From: Campanula takesimana
Taxonomy: Eukaryota > Streptophyta > Magnoliopsida > Asterales > Campanulaceae
Reading direction: 5' to 3'
NCBI GenBank assembly: GCA_026119855.1
Contig: JAOWBW010001126.1
Span: 365,777 to 429,776 of the forward strand
DNA length: 64,000 bases
The notes beneath the pieces are model-generated. The model did not search any database and was not told the DNA's origin. It saw only the letters and a list, made by a program, of their open reading frames with translations. Made by a program: the position numbers and the translations under genes. Shown here in pieces: positions 20,755-32,179 of this stretch; the stretch's first letter is position 1; every line of letters starts with the position of its first letter.

Positions 20755-23700
20755 ATGACTAATAACACTCAATCAATGTCGTTGCGATCGATCCTTGAGA
20801 AGGATAAGCTCGAAGAGAATGGTACCAACTTTATGGATTGGATCCGTAGCATAAGAATCGTTCTTAGGCAAGAAGATAAGTTGTACATTCTCGATGGGCC
20901 TCTCCCCGCTGAACCACCGCCTACTGCCCCTAGGGTAGAAAGAGACAATTACAAGAAACATCGTAATGATTCTAGAGATGTAAGTTGTCTCATGCTTGCT
21001 GCTATGTGTTCAAAACTCCAACAAAGTTTGGAACATTTGGAAGCCTATGAGATAGGCGTGGAGTTGAGAACCATGTTTCAAGAGCAAGCTAGGCAAGAGA
21101 GGTACAAGACCATTGTTGCATTCACTACTAGTAAAATGAATGAAGGGCAACAAGTGAGTCCTCACTTTCTTAAAATGAAAGGTTATGTAGAGCACCTTGA
21201 GAAACTTGGCTATCCAATCCCATTGGAGCTAGCCACGGATCTCATTCTTAATTCATTGCCTAAAAGTTATAATCAGTTTGTAATGAATTATAACATGCAT
21301 GGAATGGATAAGAATCTCTCTGAGTTGCATGGGATGCTCAAAACTGCAGAGATGAAAATTGTGGAGAAAGGTTCTCCCGTGCTCTTGGTTCATGATGGGA
21401 AGAAGCCTGGTGCCAAAGGCAAGGGTAAGGCAAAAGTTGTCAAACCCAAGATAAGCAAGGCGAAGGTTGCCAAGGCTTCTGAGGCAAAACCCGATACACA
21501 AAAGGATGCAATTTGTTTCCATTGTCAAGAAATTGGTCATTGGAAACGTAATTGCAAGGCTTTCTTGGAAGAGCAAAAGAAGAAGAAGAGCAGCAAGGCT
21601 GCGTCGACTTCAGGTATCTATATGATAGATATTCTCCTTTCTACCACTGATTCTTGGGTATTGGATACCGGATGTGGTTCTCACATTTGTCTAAATGTGC
21701 AGGGACTAAAGAATAGGAGACTGTTTAAAGAAGGTGAAGTAGATCTACGTGTGGGAAATGGAGCAAGAGTTGCTGCATTAGCCGTAGGGACTTATGAAGT
21801 CACTTTACCTTCCGGATTAATTCTTGTTTTGAACAATTGTTATCATGTTCCGGATTTAAGCAAAAATATTATTTCAATTTCTTGTTTGGATAATGAAGGT
21901 TTTAAGTTTCTTATTGAGAATAAGAAATTTTCTATTTATTTAAATGATGTGCTTTATGGTATTGCTAATTCATTTAATGGCCTTTATATCTTGGATGTCA
22001 AGAATGAAAATAATGTCTATCATGTAAATAAGAAATCTAAACCTAATGATGTAAATCATACTTATTTGTGGCATTGCCGTCTTGGTCATATTAATGAGAA
22101 GCGTATCTCAAAACTCCATGGGGACGGACTTTTGGGTTCATGTGACTTAGAGTCGTATGATACTTGTGAGTCGTGTCTTCTTGGAAAAATGACTAAGACA
22201 CCTTTTACCAAGTTGGGTGAAAGGGCAAGCGACTTATTGGGGTTGATACATTCCGATGTATGCGGACCATTAAGTAGCAATGCTAGGGGAGGATTTCAAT
22301 ACTTCATAACCTTCACTGATGATTATAGTAGATTTGGGTATGTTTACCTAATGAAACATAAAAGTGAAGCATTTGAGATATTTAGAATATTTCAAAATGA
22401 AGTAGAAAAAAAACTTGGAAAAGGTATAAAGGCATTTCGATCAGATCGAGGTGGTGAATACTTAAGTCAAGAATTTGATGATCATCTAAAGAATTGTGGA
22501 ATAGTTTCACAATTGACTCCACCTGGAACACCACAATGGAATGGTGTGTCCGAGAGGAGGAATCGGACTTTGTTAGACATGGTTCGATCAATGATGAGTC
22601 AAGTTGATCTTCCAATATCCTTTTGGGGTTACGCCCTAGAAACCGCTGCTTTCACACTAAATCAAGTTCCAACTAAATCGGTTCCAAAGACTCCATATGA
22701 GATGTGGAGTGGAAAGAAACCTAGCTTATCTTTCATGAGGATTTGGGGTTGCGAAGTTTATGTCAAGAGACTTATCTCTGACAAACTAGCACACAAATCT
22801 GATAAATGTATTTTCGTGGGATATCCTAAGGAAACTAAAGGATATTACTTTTACAACCGAGAGGACAACAAAGTGTTTGTTGCCTGAACTGGTGTCTTTC
22901 TAGAGAAAGAGTTTCTCTCCAAAGAAATCAGTGGGAGTAAAATAAATCTTGAAGAAATTCGAGACCCAGAAAATAACATTGAACCAATAGTGGAACAAGA
23001 ACAAGAACCACAAGGAATTGTGGAACCTGTTCAAAATACACAAGCATCTCGCAGATCTAGTAGGTTACGATCCGAGCCTGAGAGATATGGATTTCTCGTA
23101 ACGGATAGTAATGAGGTAGAAATCATTGAGAATGATGAACCGTCAACCTACCAAGAGGCGATGTCTTCTCCTGATTCGGACAAGTGGCTTGGAGCCATGG
23201 AATCCGAATTGCAATCCATGCAAGACAATCAAGTTTGGAATTTGATTGATGCGCCCGAAGGTGTAAAAACCATAGGATGCAAATGGGTCTTCAAGAAGAA
23301 GACTGACATGGATGGGAAGGTGCATACTTACAAAGCTAGGCTTGTAGCGAAGGGTTATAGGCAAGTTCATGGTATTGACTATGATGAGACCTTTTCACCC
23401 GTAGCAATGATCAAGTCTATATGAATTTTGCTTGCCATTACCGCATATCATGACTATGAAATATGGCAGATGGACGTCAAAACCGCTTTCCTGAATGGAA
23501 AACTACAAGAGGATGTGTATATGACACAACCAGAAGGTTTTGAACAAAATTCTAAGGTATGCAAATTGCAGAGATCCATCTATGGATTGAAGCAAGCTTC
23601 TAGGAGTTGGAATCTCCGTTTTGATGAATCGGTCAAAGAGTTTGGTTTCATCAAGAACGAAGATGAGCCTTGTGTATACAAGAAGATTAGTGGGAGCATA

Positions 23701-24711
23701 GTGCTTTTCCTTGTTTTATACGTGGATGACATATTGCTCATTGGAAACGACATTCCTACACTTCAGTCTGTGAAGACTTGGTTAGGAAAGTGCTTCGCAA
23801 TGAAAGATATGGGTGAAGCCGCATATATTCTTGGCATTAAGATCTATAGAGATAGATCAAGGAGGCTACTTGGTTTAAGCCAAAGTACATACATTGACAA
23901 GGTCATTAGAAGATTCCGTATGGAAAATTCTAAGAGAGGCACCTTGCCCGTGTTACATGGAGTTTCTCTAAGCAAGACTCAATGTCCTAAGACAAAAGAT
24001 GAGCGTGAGAGAATGAATGATGTTCCATATGCTTCGGCAATTGGGTCCATCATGTATGCCATGATTTGTACTAGGCCGGATGTATCTTATGCTTTGAGCA
24101 TGACAAGTAGATACCAATCCGACCCTGGCGAAAATCACTGGATAGCTGTAAAAGCGATTCTTAAGTACTTGAGAAGGACTAAAGACTCGTTTTTGGTCTA
24201 TGGAGGAATGGAAGATGATCTCGTTGTAAATGCTTACACGGATGCAAGCTTCCAAACCGACAAAGATGATAGCCGATCGCAATCGGGTTTTATGTTTATG
24301 TTAAATGGTGGAGCTGTAAGCTAGAAGAGTTCCAAGCAAAGTACAACCGCTGATTCTACAACAGAAGCTGAGTATATTGCTGCATCGGATGCTGCAAAGG
24401 AAGCTGTTTGGATTAAGAAGTTCATAACTGAACTTGAAGTGGTTCCTAGTATTGCTAATCCAATAGACCTTTATTGTGATAATAATGGTGCTATTGCTCA
24501 AGCAAAGGAACTAAGAGCACATCAGAAATCCAAACACATACTTAGGCGTTTTCATATCATTCGAGAGATCGTTGATAGGGGAGACGTAAATATATGCAGA
24601 GTACCTACTGATGACAATGTTGCGGACCCACTAACAAAGGGACTTCCACAAGCTAAACATGATGGTCATGTTAGGTCCATGGGTATTAGATACATGGGAA
24701 ATTGGGCCTAG
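20755..24711 (+). pseudogene. Element D gag-pol polyprotein (three nonsense codons)
   Basis: A single frame of about 1318 codons in Ty1/copia order. Gag is about residues 1-280 with the knuckle CFHCQEIGHWKRNC near 253-266. The protease has WVLDTGCGSH near 301. The pre-integrase domain has LWHCRLGHINEKR near 438. The integrase DDE core has HSDVCGP, FRSDRGGEY and PQWNGVSERRNRT. RT has QMDVKTAFLNG and YVDDILL at 23719. RNase H has TTEAEYIAASDAA and LYCDNNGAIA. The only breaks are TGA 22885-22887, TGA 23422-23424 and TAG 24322-24324. The first two fit CGA to TGA at CpG, and the third fits TGG to TAG at a CHG site. No frameshift was seen. It encodes all functions for transposition but cannot be read through as it stands. 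Confidence 0.93.
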
Positions 24712-24725
24712 GGCAAGTGGGAGAT
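24712..24725 (+). other. Element D polypurine tract
   Basis: GGCAAGTGGGAGAT immediately precedes the 3' LTR start TGTTGG, the expected place for the plus-strand primer. Confidence 0.8.
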
Positions 24726-26170
24726 TGTTGGTAGTGGTGCCCTAGGCACGTTTAATAAACGTTGTAATTGTTATCATTCATTTCATATCAATGAAGAGAT
24801 GTTTTGATTATTATTGTTGTTCATGTTTACTTATAATAATCTCCGTCCCTAGTACTTGTCAAGCACTAGTATAAAGGCTAAATGATCATGGGATGATCAT
24901 GTTAGATTTATGGGTACTTGTTTGGAACAAGGTACTGGACATGACCCGCTCTATGAGATTTATGTCATGGTCTATGTCGTACATTTATCTCATATTAGTT
25001 ATGTCATTTGAATCCTTAGACATGAAGTTATTATAGTCTTCCACTTGATGAACATTATGTTTGACATATTCAAACGCTACTTTTAACCGAGTAGTTATAA
25101 AGGGTATGATTGGCATAATCGGAATCCCGTTGGGAAGAATAATAAGCTAAATGGATTTGTCCCTCCTCGGAGAGATGTCAAGCTTGGGCCACTCGTAGGA
25201 ATGATGTTGATGAAATGTTCGGCCGGACTTAGATGAATTGATTGGATCAATGTCATTTGGATTATCAACATATTCGGAATCGAGAAAGTATTGAACAAAA
25301 CAAGTTGACTGTTTGACCATGACTTGTGTTCAATGATATCGTGGACAAAGGGATTGTGACATATTCTAAAGGAATGCGAACTTGTGTCTAGTTATACTAT
25401 TTGGGTAGGTATGACGGTTTGCTAGAACCTAATCATATCTTATGGGATCATGTTTGAGCTCATTGCCAACTTAGTATAATCCTAGAGGGTCACACACAAT
25501 AGAACGAATCTTTAAAAAAGACTATATTGGAATTTTGGAAATTCTGGACATTCTGAAGAGTGGGCGACTGCACAGTAATGACTGGGCGGCCGCACACTTA
25601 GGACAGTTTTGTACCAGTTTTGCTTCAGATAGTTGTGCGACCGCACAGATGATTTTGGGCGGCGCACAGTGCTGTCGGATGGCAGATTCCTAATTTGATT
25701 TGGAAACGAATTTTGGAAGGATTTTGACACAAGTTTCCTATTTGGAATAGGTCATACTTGTGTATAAAAGACCAAATTCGGCCAGCACTCTAGGCCAATG
25801 ATTTTGTGAGTCTCAAAGAGTTTGAGAGAGAGTTTATTTTGTTCCATATAGTTCTTTTGATTGTGAAAAAGTGTTTCACAATTTGGTCTAGCAACCAAGA
25901 TCAAAGAAGCTCCTTTGATATTCGTTCGAAGTGTGGATACCGCTAGAGGGTGAAAATCATCATCTTCAAAGTTCGTGTTCAAGCTTTGTGATCGTGATCA
26001 AGTCTTCAAACCTCCACCAAAGACCAAGAGAATTTGATAGCCATCAAGGGTTAGTTTATTCCTTTATTCTTATGTTGTATTTGATTTAATCATACGAACG
26101 GATCCATGGCTTTGGGTTTCAAAATTTTAAATGCTAAATTCCGCTGCGCATGCTACTACGAAACCCAACA
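24726..26170 (+). repeat. Element D 3' LTR
   Basis: Matches the 5' LTR closely, apart from the 46-47-bp deletion near 25846 and a few substitutions. One GC-rich box has lost bases (gggcggcgcaca near 25657) and another has a C-to-T change (gggcgactgcac at 25562). TATAAAA is at 25763-25769. Confidence 0.95.
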
Positions 26171-26784
26171 AAAAGTTGTGATCAATCCCTTTTTGATTGC
26201 AATAGGTTTCAACTCTAGTGTTTTCAAATTCAGTTCCATGATTAGATCTTATCCTTTTGAGAGACAAGCCTTTAAAGTTCTAAACTTTGTTGAACAGCTG
26301 AGTGAGATTATAAAGAGTATCACTTTTGGATTCAAGAAGAATGATCCAAGTGAATCTTGTGTAGTCATCAAAAACTACAAGGGAGTGTCTCTTTCCACCT
26401 AAAGATCTGGTTCTAATGGGACCAAATAAGTCATATGGAGGAGATCAAGAGGCTTGGTTGTGTCCAGTCTGGTTTTAGCAGAAAAGGATGTCTTCTTTTG
26501 TTTTCCACACTGACAGGCTCTGTATAACTTATCCTTCTTGAAAGGTATTTTAGGAAGACCTTTGATAAGATTAGATATGGATAACTTAGAAATGGTTTGA
26601 CGTTCAGGTGGGCAAGTCTTTTATGCCACAGCCAAGACATATCAGATTGGCTGTAGGACAAGAGACAATGTGCAGAGGAGGATTGGACAACTTCAAGGTG
26701 GAGGCAGTAGAGGTTCTTCTTTCTAACTCCTGTTAGAATAACCTTGTTGTTCTTGTCTTTGACCTGGCATGGTCCTTGGTGCAT
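26171..26784 (-). pseudogene. Element E integrase, proximal part, and pre-integrase domain
   Basis: The minus-strand frames carry the pre-integrase domain (DMSWLWHKRLAHLNVKPF) and decayed integrase up to the D junction at 26171. There the reading (NCNQKGIDHNF) continues into the distal half across the duplicated aaaag. Stops and frameshifts are frequent between 26171 and 26430. Confidence 0.75.
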
Positions 26785-27010
26785 ATAACTTGATAACCTT
26801 TATCACAGATTTGACTGATGCTTATCAAATTGTGCTTGAGGCATTCAACATAAGATACATCTGTAAAGATGATCTCCTTGGTCACTAGGTTCCCTGATCC
26901 TTTGACTCTTGCTTGAGAATTGTCACTAAAAGTAACATTGGGACCATTCTTTGGTGTTAGCTGTTGAAGCCATTCCTTGTTGTAGGTCATGTATCTGCTA
27001 CATCCACTAT
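26733..27010 (-). pseudogene. Element E protease
   Basis: The minus strand reads YLDSGCSRYMTYNKEWLQQL (active site DSG near 27000), then NVTFSDNSQARVKGSG and VECLKHNLISISQICDKGY, typical of the copia aspartic protease and the linker to integrase. Upstream to 27204 the frame has several stops, most of which could be former Gln codons. Confidence 0.82.
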
Positions 27011-27203
27011 CTAAATACCATATTCCTTTATTGGATTCCTACAAACAAAATTAAAAATTATGGTACCCTTTATTCTTTTTGGGTCCAAAGGATTAGACTT
27101 TCTTTGGTACCCTAGCCTTGCCACCTGATCTTCTTTTGTAGAACTGGTTAAGGGTGTTATAGTAGGACATGATTTCTATCATTTAGGGTGTCAATGTGAA
27201 GGG

Positions 27204-27854
27204 TTAAGGGGAGTTATAAAGGTGTCTAGTATTGGATGGGCTTTGATTTCTGTAGATTGGTTTATGAAAGTGAGATTGCTGTCTGGGGTTTTGTGAGTGG
27301 TATGATGATCTTGGAGAGGAATTTTGGGACTGATAAGCATGGCTTTTCCCATTGGAATATTGCCAGTTTTGTCTAGGTTGCTTAGAATGCCTTTGCTGTC
27401 TAGCCTGTCTTGGCTGTCCAGTTTGCCTTGGCTGTTCAGCTTGTCTTGGCTGTTCAGCTTGTTTTGGCTGTTTGGCTTGTCTAGGCTTTCTAGGCTTGTG
27501 TTCTTTCTTCCCTTTCTGAGATTCAATGTCATCGGTACTAGTGGAAGCTTGAGAATTAGGAATTTTAGGAGAATCCACTTTTAGTTTACCCTTTTTGTTT
27601 CCATTACTCTTCTTTTTATACACATCTTCTTTTGTTTGAATAGGGTAAGATGGTTTCTTGGTAGAGAAGGTATTGAGGCTTTGTAGAACCATAGTCTCAA
27701 TAGCTCTATTACTAGTAGGTGGAGTATAGATTTTGTGTGTGGGATTGTTTGCTCCTATTCCAGATATGTCCCCAGGATGTCTTTGATTAAAGTGATACAT
27801 GGATAAAGCATTGCTTGATTTGTTCCAGGAGTTAATTTTGTTTTTTAAAAGCAT
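27204..27854 (-). pseudogene. Element E gag C-terminal linker with Gln-Pro-Arg repeats
   Basis: 216 codons, in a different frame from the gag before it (shift in an A-rich run near 27845). Residues around 120-165 form an imperfect QPRQA repeat (QPKQAEQPRQAEQPRQTGQP), encoded by an 18-bp-like DNA repeat at about 27400-27490 (ttggctgttcagcttgtc). Basic and Asn/Ser-rich; probably disordered and RNA-binding. It lies just before the protease. Confidence 0.7.
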
Positions 27855-29418
27855 TATTTTCCTCCTTCAAGGTACTCATTTCCTGTTCATTATCCTTTTG
27901 GGACTTAGAACAGTCAGTCTTAGATGTTGAGCTAATTATGTCATTTTCAAGTTTTTGACATTTTTCCTCTAGATCTTTTTTGGTGGTTTCAAGGTTAGTG
28001 TTTAGGGTTTTGAGACTTTCAATGGTTTTTGATTGCTCAAGGTTTTCAGTGATGAGGGCGGCAAAGGTAGAGTCTTGTTTCTTCTTTTGAATTAAAAGGG
28101 TGCAAACTAAATTTTTAAAACCATCAATGTTAAGAGAATTAAAGTTATGTACCTCTTTAAGTTCTTCAGCAGCAGCTAAGGCTTCAAGGTCCTCTTCATT
28201 ATCTGAGTCTTCACATTCCTGTTCAACCAAACACAGTAGTGCTTCTTCTTCCTCATTATCTGAGTCAGATGAATCAAATTCTTCATCACTAAACCTAGAA
28301 GAGTTAGCAAGCATGACTTGTTCTTTATTGTTGTCATTTTTAGCCTTGACACAATTGTAGCAATTGCACCTAGAACTATGAATGACTTCTTTAGAATAGG
28401 TCATTCTTTTTTAGTGTTCTCTTGGTTTTTTAGGTTCTTTGCAGTCTGCAGCATAGTGATCTGGTTTACCACAGTTGTAACACTCAATGTTCTTTTAAAT
28501 AACTTCTTGAGTTAGATTGGATGGTGAAGGGTTATATCTTCTATCAAAAGCTTTCTTTTGATGTTTCATGGCATTTCTGACAGCCATGGAGATAAGGCTT
28601 GGGATGTCTTCTCGAAAGATAGGTTTAGATTCTTGTTTAGGAGTTATGTTCAGTTTTTGTAGGGCATTGATAACAAGGGTGTCAATGTCCTATTTAGAGA
28701 ACTGTTTCTGGGTTTGCTCTTGAGCTACAAGGGCAAGTGTTTGAGATATGGTGGATGCTGGTTGAATTTAAATCATTCCTTCAAGTTCATAGGCTTCAAG
28801 TTTACCAAAGTATTGTTCTATGGTCATACTACTCCATTCAGCTCCTTCTCTAATGGGAAGGGCTACTTTCTCATATTCTTGAGGAAGATTAGAGTAGATT
28901 TTTAAGAAAAGGTCAGATTGTTCAAAAGTTTTGCCATGGTCTGAAATGGCTCTTACACGGTCTTCAAATCTTGGTCTTGCAGCACTCACTTTCTCTCCAG
29001 GATAGAATTTGAAGTTGTCTAATTGTCTTAATAAGTTATACAGATTTTGAGTTCTAACACTGGTGTGTTTAGTGAACTTAGTGTTAATTAGTTCCCATGC
29101 TACTTTAGCACTTGGTACTTTAGCTATTTTTTGAGCTAGGGAGTCATTCACACTTTTCTGTAGAATATTCTTAACTTTTAAGTTAGCAGTCATAAGCTGT
29201 CTTTGAGCATCAGTCCAGTCTTCAGGAGATTTGATTTTACTACCTCCTCCATTAACTTCTGCTTGGGTGGGAGGTTCAACTTCATTTTCTAAGACATACC
29301 AGTTCCATATGCTATTAGCATCTAGATAGGTTTTAATTTTTGAGAAATAAATCTCAAAAGATCCACAATCATCAATGTGTGGAATGTCCTTTTCATTGTT
29401 TCTTCTTGGTTGAGGCAT
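27832..29418 (-). pseudogene. Element E gag (four Gln-type stops in one frame)
   Basis: It starts MPQPRRNNEKDIPHIDDCGS at 29418, just inside the PBS. The frame is uninterrupted by indels to 27832 but holds four stops (28768-28770, 28690-28692, 28495-28497, 28411-28413), all TAA or TAG where one C-to-T change from CAA or CAG would explain them. Contents: capsid-like region (DWTDAQRQLMTANLKVKNIL, WELINTKFTKHTSVRTQNLY), knuckle CYNCGKPDHYAADC near 28440-28480, an acidic stretch (SDEEFDSSDSDNEEEEALL) and a coiled coil (LKTLNTNLETTKKDLEEKCQ). This knuckle plus acidic region plus coiled-coil arrangement is typical of Sirevirus gag. Confidence 0.85.
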
Positions 29419-29467
29419 GGTGGGTTGAATGGATCTTTCACAAGTTGTTAGACTCTATATGGTGAAT

Positions 29468-29485
29468 CCAAGCTCTGATGCCAAT
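29468..29485 (-). other. Element E primer binding site
   Basis: The minus strand reads TTGGCATCAGAGCTTGG directly inside the 5' LTR. It is an initiator-Met tRNA match (TGGTATCAGAGC) with one T-to-C change, extended by TTGG. Confidence 0.8.
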
Positions 29486-30673
29486 TGAAAGGCCCTGTTT
29501 AACTAAATGAACAGATTAATTAAAACATGGACAGCTAACTGTTTGAGGTTAGCTGTTGAGAAATAAATAAATAAAAGAAATGTGCAGCGGAATATAAATG
29601 AATAAATAAATGAAAGGACAAGGTGTATGTGTGTGTTAGTGTAGAGACAAGAGTGTACACAGTATTTTAAAGTGGTTCAGAGGCAAAACCCTTTTCTTAC
29701 ATCCACCCCCACTGTTGGAACAGTGAGATCAATCCACTATAATATTCTCTTCAATAAGAGTTACAAGAATTGATAAGGAAAATTCCTTTGAACCCCATCT
29801 ACTTAATTGACACTTCAATTAAAGTTGCTTCTTTTAAAGCGAGAAAAAGAAAATAAAAATAATCACAAGTGTGTTTACAAAAGAAAATATCTTGGCTGTT
29901 AGCTGGCTGTAAGTGGGTTGTAACTGGGTGCAAAGAGGCACAATATTTGCATGGGTATATGCAAATATTTAAGACTGCAGAGTGAGAGTGCAGTGAGGCT
30001 ACAAAGGATTGTAAGGGTGTAAAAATGGTGTAGAGGGTCTGAAAAAGGTTACTTGACAACATGCCAGTATACTCCTTTATATAAGGGAGGGGATAGAGCC
30101 ATTGGGGGACAAGGGTACAGTAGTAGCCGTTTGGGGAACAAAGGTACAGAGAAGTAATAGTTCCCTTTGACTTTGACTTAATGTTTGTTGTTCCTCTGTA
30201 TACAGGTTGTCAAGGATAGAGAAGGTGTATTCACATTTGAACAAGCTTCAATATGAGTTATTCCAATGACAGGTAATATTGGAATAATCATTCTTCAAGG
30301 ATCCGATGGCGTGGAGATAGCTGTTGAAGAAGATCAGTCTTAGCTGTTGAGACAGGGGAGCTTAGCTGTTGGGCTTGTAGGTCCTTAGCTGTTGAAGCTT
30401 ATTTGTATTTATCATCTTGATAATTCATTTGAGGTAGAGAGTCTGTAATAGATAGTTCTTCAGTTTATTGGATGTATAGATGATAGGTAGATCATGTAAT
30501 GATTTGACTATTGGCTTGAGTGGAAATAGGGCAGCTTAGCTGTTGGGCTTTGTCTTGGATTGCATGTGTTCAGGTCTTTTGTATACATCATATAATCAAA
30601 TGGATTGATTATTTATTTATCAAAACATATTTACTATGATTAATTGTGAGTTAAACATAGTGAGGTACTAACA
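29486..30673 (-). repeat. Element E 5' LTR with promoter
   Basis: 1188 bp. The minus-strand TATA box (TATATAAAGG) lies near 30076-30086 with transcription leftward. It contains AGCTGTT-type motifs near 29555, 30320-30400 and 30540. The left end carries the inverted pair ACAGCTAAC/GTTAGCTGT as in the other LTR. Confidence 0.93.
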
Positions 30674-31413
30674 GTTTCCATTATCCCCTCTGGATTATCT
30701 GAAGTGAAATGCCACTATTCTTCTTCATTTGTTGCATCCTCAACTCTTAATATAGTACTCCCTCCGTCCCAAAATACATGCAGTTCTAGATTAGATTTTT
30801 TATCCCAAAATACTGGAAAAGGCTACATTTACACTAAGTGTATAGAAAGATTCTATACACTATAAATACTATAGTGCCAAGTGTCTTAGATGGACCCCAT
30901 AAGAAAATCTATTCTAAAATGAAAATTTGAAAATCTAATCTGATTTTTTTTTAATTTGGAATTCAAATCTAGATAACTTAATTAATTAACTATTATTTCC
31001 ATGCTCTTTTCACATCCTCCATAAAAAAAAATTATAATCTCCTATTTCTGAAATTATTACTCAACCAACTCTTTAATATTTTTACTTTTATTATTTAAAG
31101 GGTTTTTTTTAATATGTGCTCATGGGCAAATGTTAACATGAGAATCTAACTACTAAAATTATTACAAGAAAAATATTGATAATATTAAATTTACTCTAAT
31201 TCAAATTAAATTTTATCTAAATAAATCTAGTTTTCCTCTAGTTTCCCTTCATTTACAGATCCCACCAAAACACCCCCTCCCCATACAACGTTTATAACTT
31301 CTTGTATATACCTTGTTCTATTCTAGTGGGTCATCTTAAACCAAAATTTCTAAAGAAGCTAGTGATATTCTGAAGGTTAAGTACATATTTTGTAATACTC
31401 CATATTAACAAAC
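30674..31413. other. AT-rich spacer with MITE remnant
   Basis: No gene seen. At 30755-30790 there is a Stowaway-type terminus (actccctccgtcccaaaata). The following 120 bases (tatacact-type stretch, ccaagtgtc) resemble, in opposite orientation, the MITE flank near 60240-60300. The other end is not clear. The remainder is low-complexity AT. Confidence 0.5.
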
Positions 31414-31899
31414 TGTTGTGGAATAGACCCTCCAACACCCAACACCCAAGCAAATCGCAAGAAAACCCGGCACCACAAACAAGCACAAGAAATAAGAAAC
31501 TCAAAGCAAAAGACAAAACGAACACAAGAAATTGTTTACCCAGTTTGTCAATATGTTTGACTACGTCTGGGGGCACTACCAAGCCAGGATCTTGCACTAT
31601 AATATGTTATTCTGGAGTTACAATGAGTTATGGGGCGGAACATTGTTTATATAGCAAACCTAGAAAGAGTCCTAAACCTAAACATAAGAGGAATCCCAAA
31701 ATAACTGCAATTCCCGCAACCTGTGACGCGGCACCAGGCGCCCGCCTGGTCCTATGCAAGCGCCTGCCTGCATTTATTTCCGCCAGGAACCAAACCTTCT
31801 GCCCGAAAGGGCGCCCGCCTAGTCTATACCAGGCGCCCGCTCGCCTGGCTGCTGCAGAATTTTCTTCTCTCCGTTTCCTTTTAGATCTCTACTCCAACA
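31414..31899 (-). repeat. Element F 3' LTR
   Basis: 486 bp, paired with 54906-55389. Four GC-rich palindromic boxes of the form CCAGGCGCCCGCCTGG lie at 31734-31749, 31757-31771, 31808-31822 and 31829-31848. A minus-strand TATA (TATATAAAC) lies at about 31646-31653. Confidence 0.95.
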
Positions 31900-31917
31900 A
31901 TCTCCCACCTAGAGATT
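31900..31917 (-). other. Element F polypurine tract
   Basis: The minus strand reads AATCTCTAGGTGGGAGAT against the LTR start TGTTGGAGTAG, matching the usual copia PPT form. Confidence 0.8.
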
Positions 31918-32179
31918 AACCGCGTATACAAACCCCGTATCCGTCTTCAACTCATCATTGGTGTCGTCCTAGTGCTAACCTCGATCATGGTAGTGCCTTC
32001 CTCCTCCCCTATTCTCCAAGCCCCGTTGAAGCTAAACCCAGCTTCAACTTCACCTTGCTTGGGAAACCTGGAGCCTTTGCATCCGATCTACACTCACCGT
32101 TAGATCTTCGTAGCGGAATATCCGGTCCTAGAGTATGTGGTTCATCTTCAGTGACCTCTTATCCTTGGTCATCATGAAC

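Larger units (their letters stand above)
17697..26170 (+). mobile_element. Element D: near-complete Ty1/copia retrotransposon nested in E
   Basis: LTRs of 1491 and 1445 bp both begin TGTTGGTAGTGG and end CCCAACA, flanked by a perfect 5-bp duplication aaaag (17692-17696 and 26171-26175). Internal order: PBS, long leader, one gag-pol frame with three nonsense codons, PPT. Removing it restores continuous integrase reading in element E, which proves it is the younger insertion. Confidence 0.96.
9062..30673 (-). mobile_element. Element E: Sirevirus-like Ty1/copia with extra 3' gene cassette
   Basis: LTRs at 9062-10241 and 29486-30673 (plus strand begins TGAAAGGCCC and ends GTACTAACA). On the minus strand: PBS, gag with one CCHC knuckle and a long coiled-coil tail, protease, integrase, RT, RNase H, then a 5.1-kb region with additional genes, then PPT. 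The gag with a Glu/Asp-rich coiled coil after the knuckle, the RNase H wording (NPVQHSKTKHIEVRHNFIRDH) and the extra 3' region fit the Sirevirus (SIRE/Maximus) lineage. Without element D it is about 13.1 kb, long for copia. Flanks share only 4 bp (gttt), so the TSD is imperfect. Confidence 0.88.

Noticed and set aside
27832..27854. Programmed frameshift between the two gag frames of E at ttttaaaaaac.
   Set aside because: The second frame is +1 relative to the first, not -1 as expected for such a slippery run, and the element is full of lesions; a plain indel is simpler.
9057..30678. A clean 5-bp duplication for element E.
   Set aside because: Left flank tgttt and right flank gtttc share only gttt; reported as imperfect.
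31331..31597. Frame of 88 codons across the left border of the F LTR (and its counterpart at 54831-55088).
   Set aside because: It crosses an LTR boundary and includes flanking or gag-start DNA by chance; no independent coding signal.
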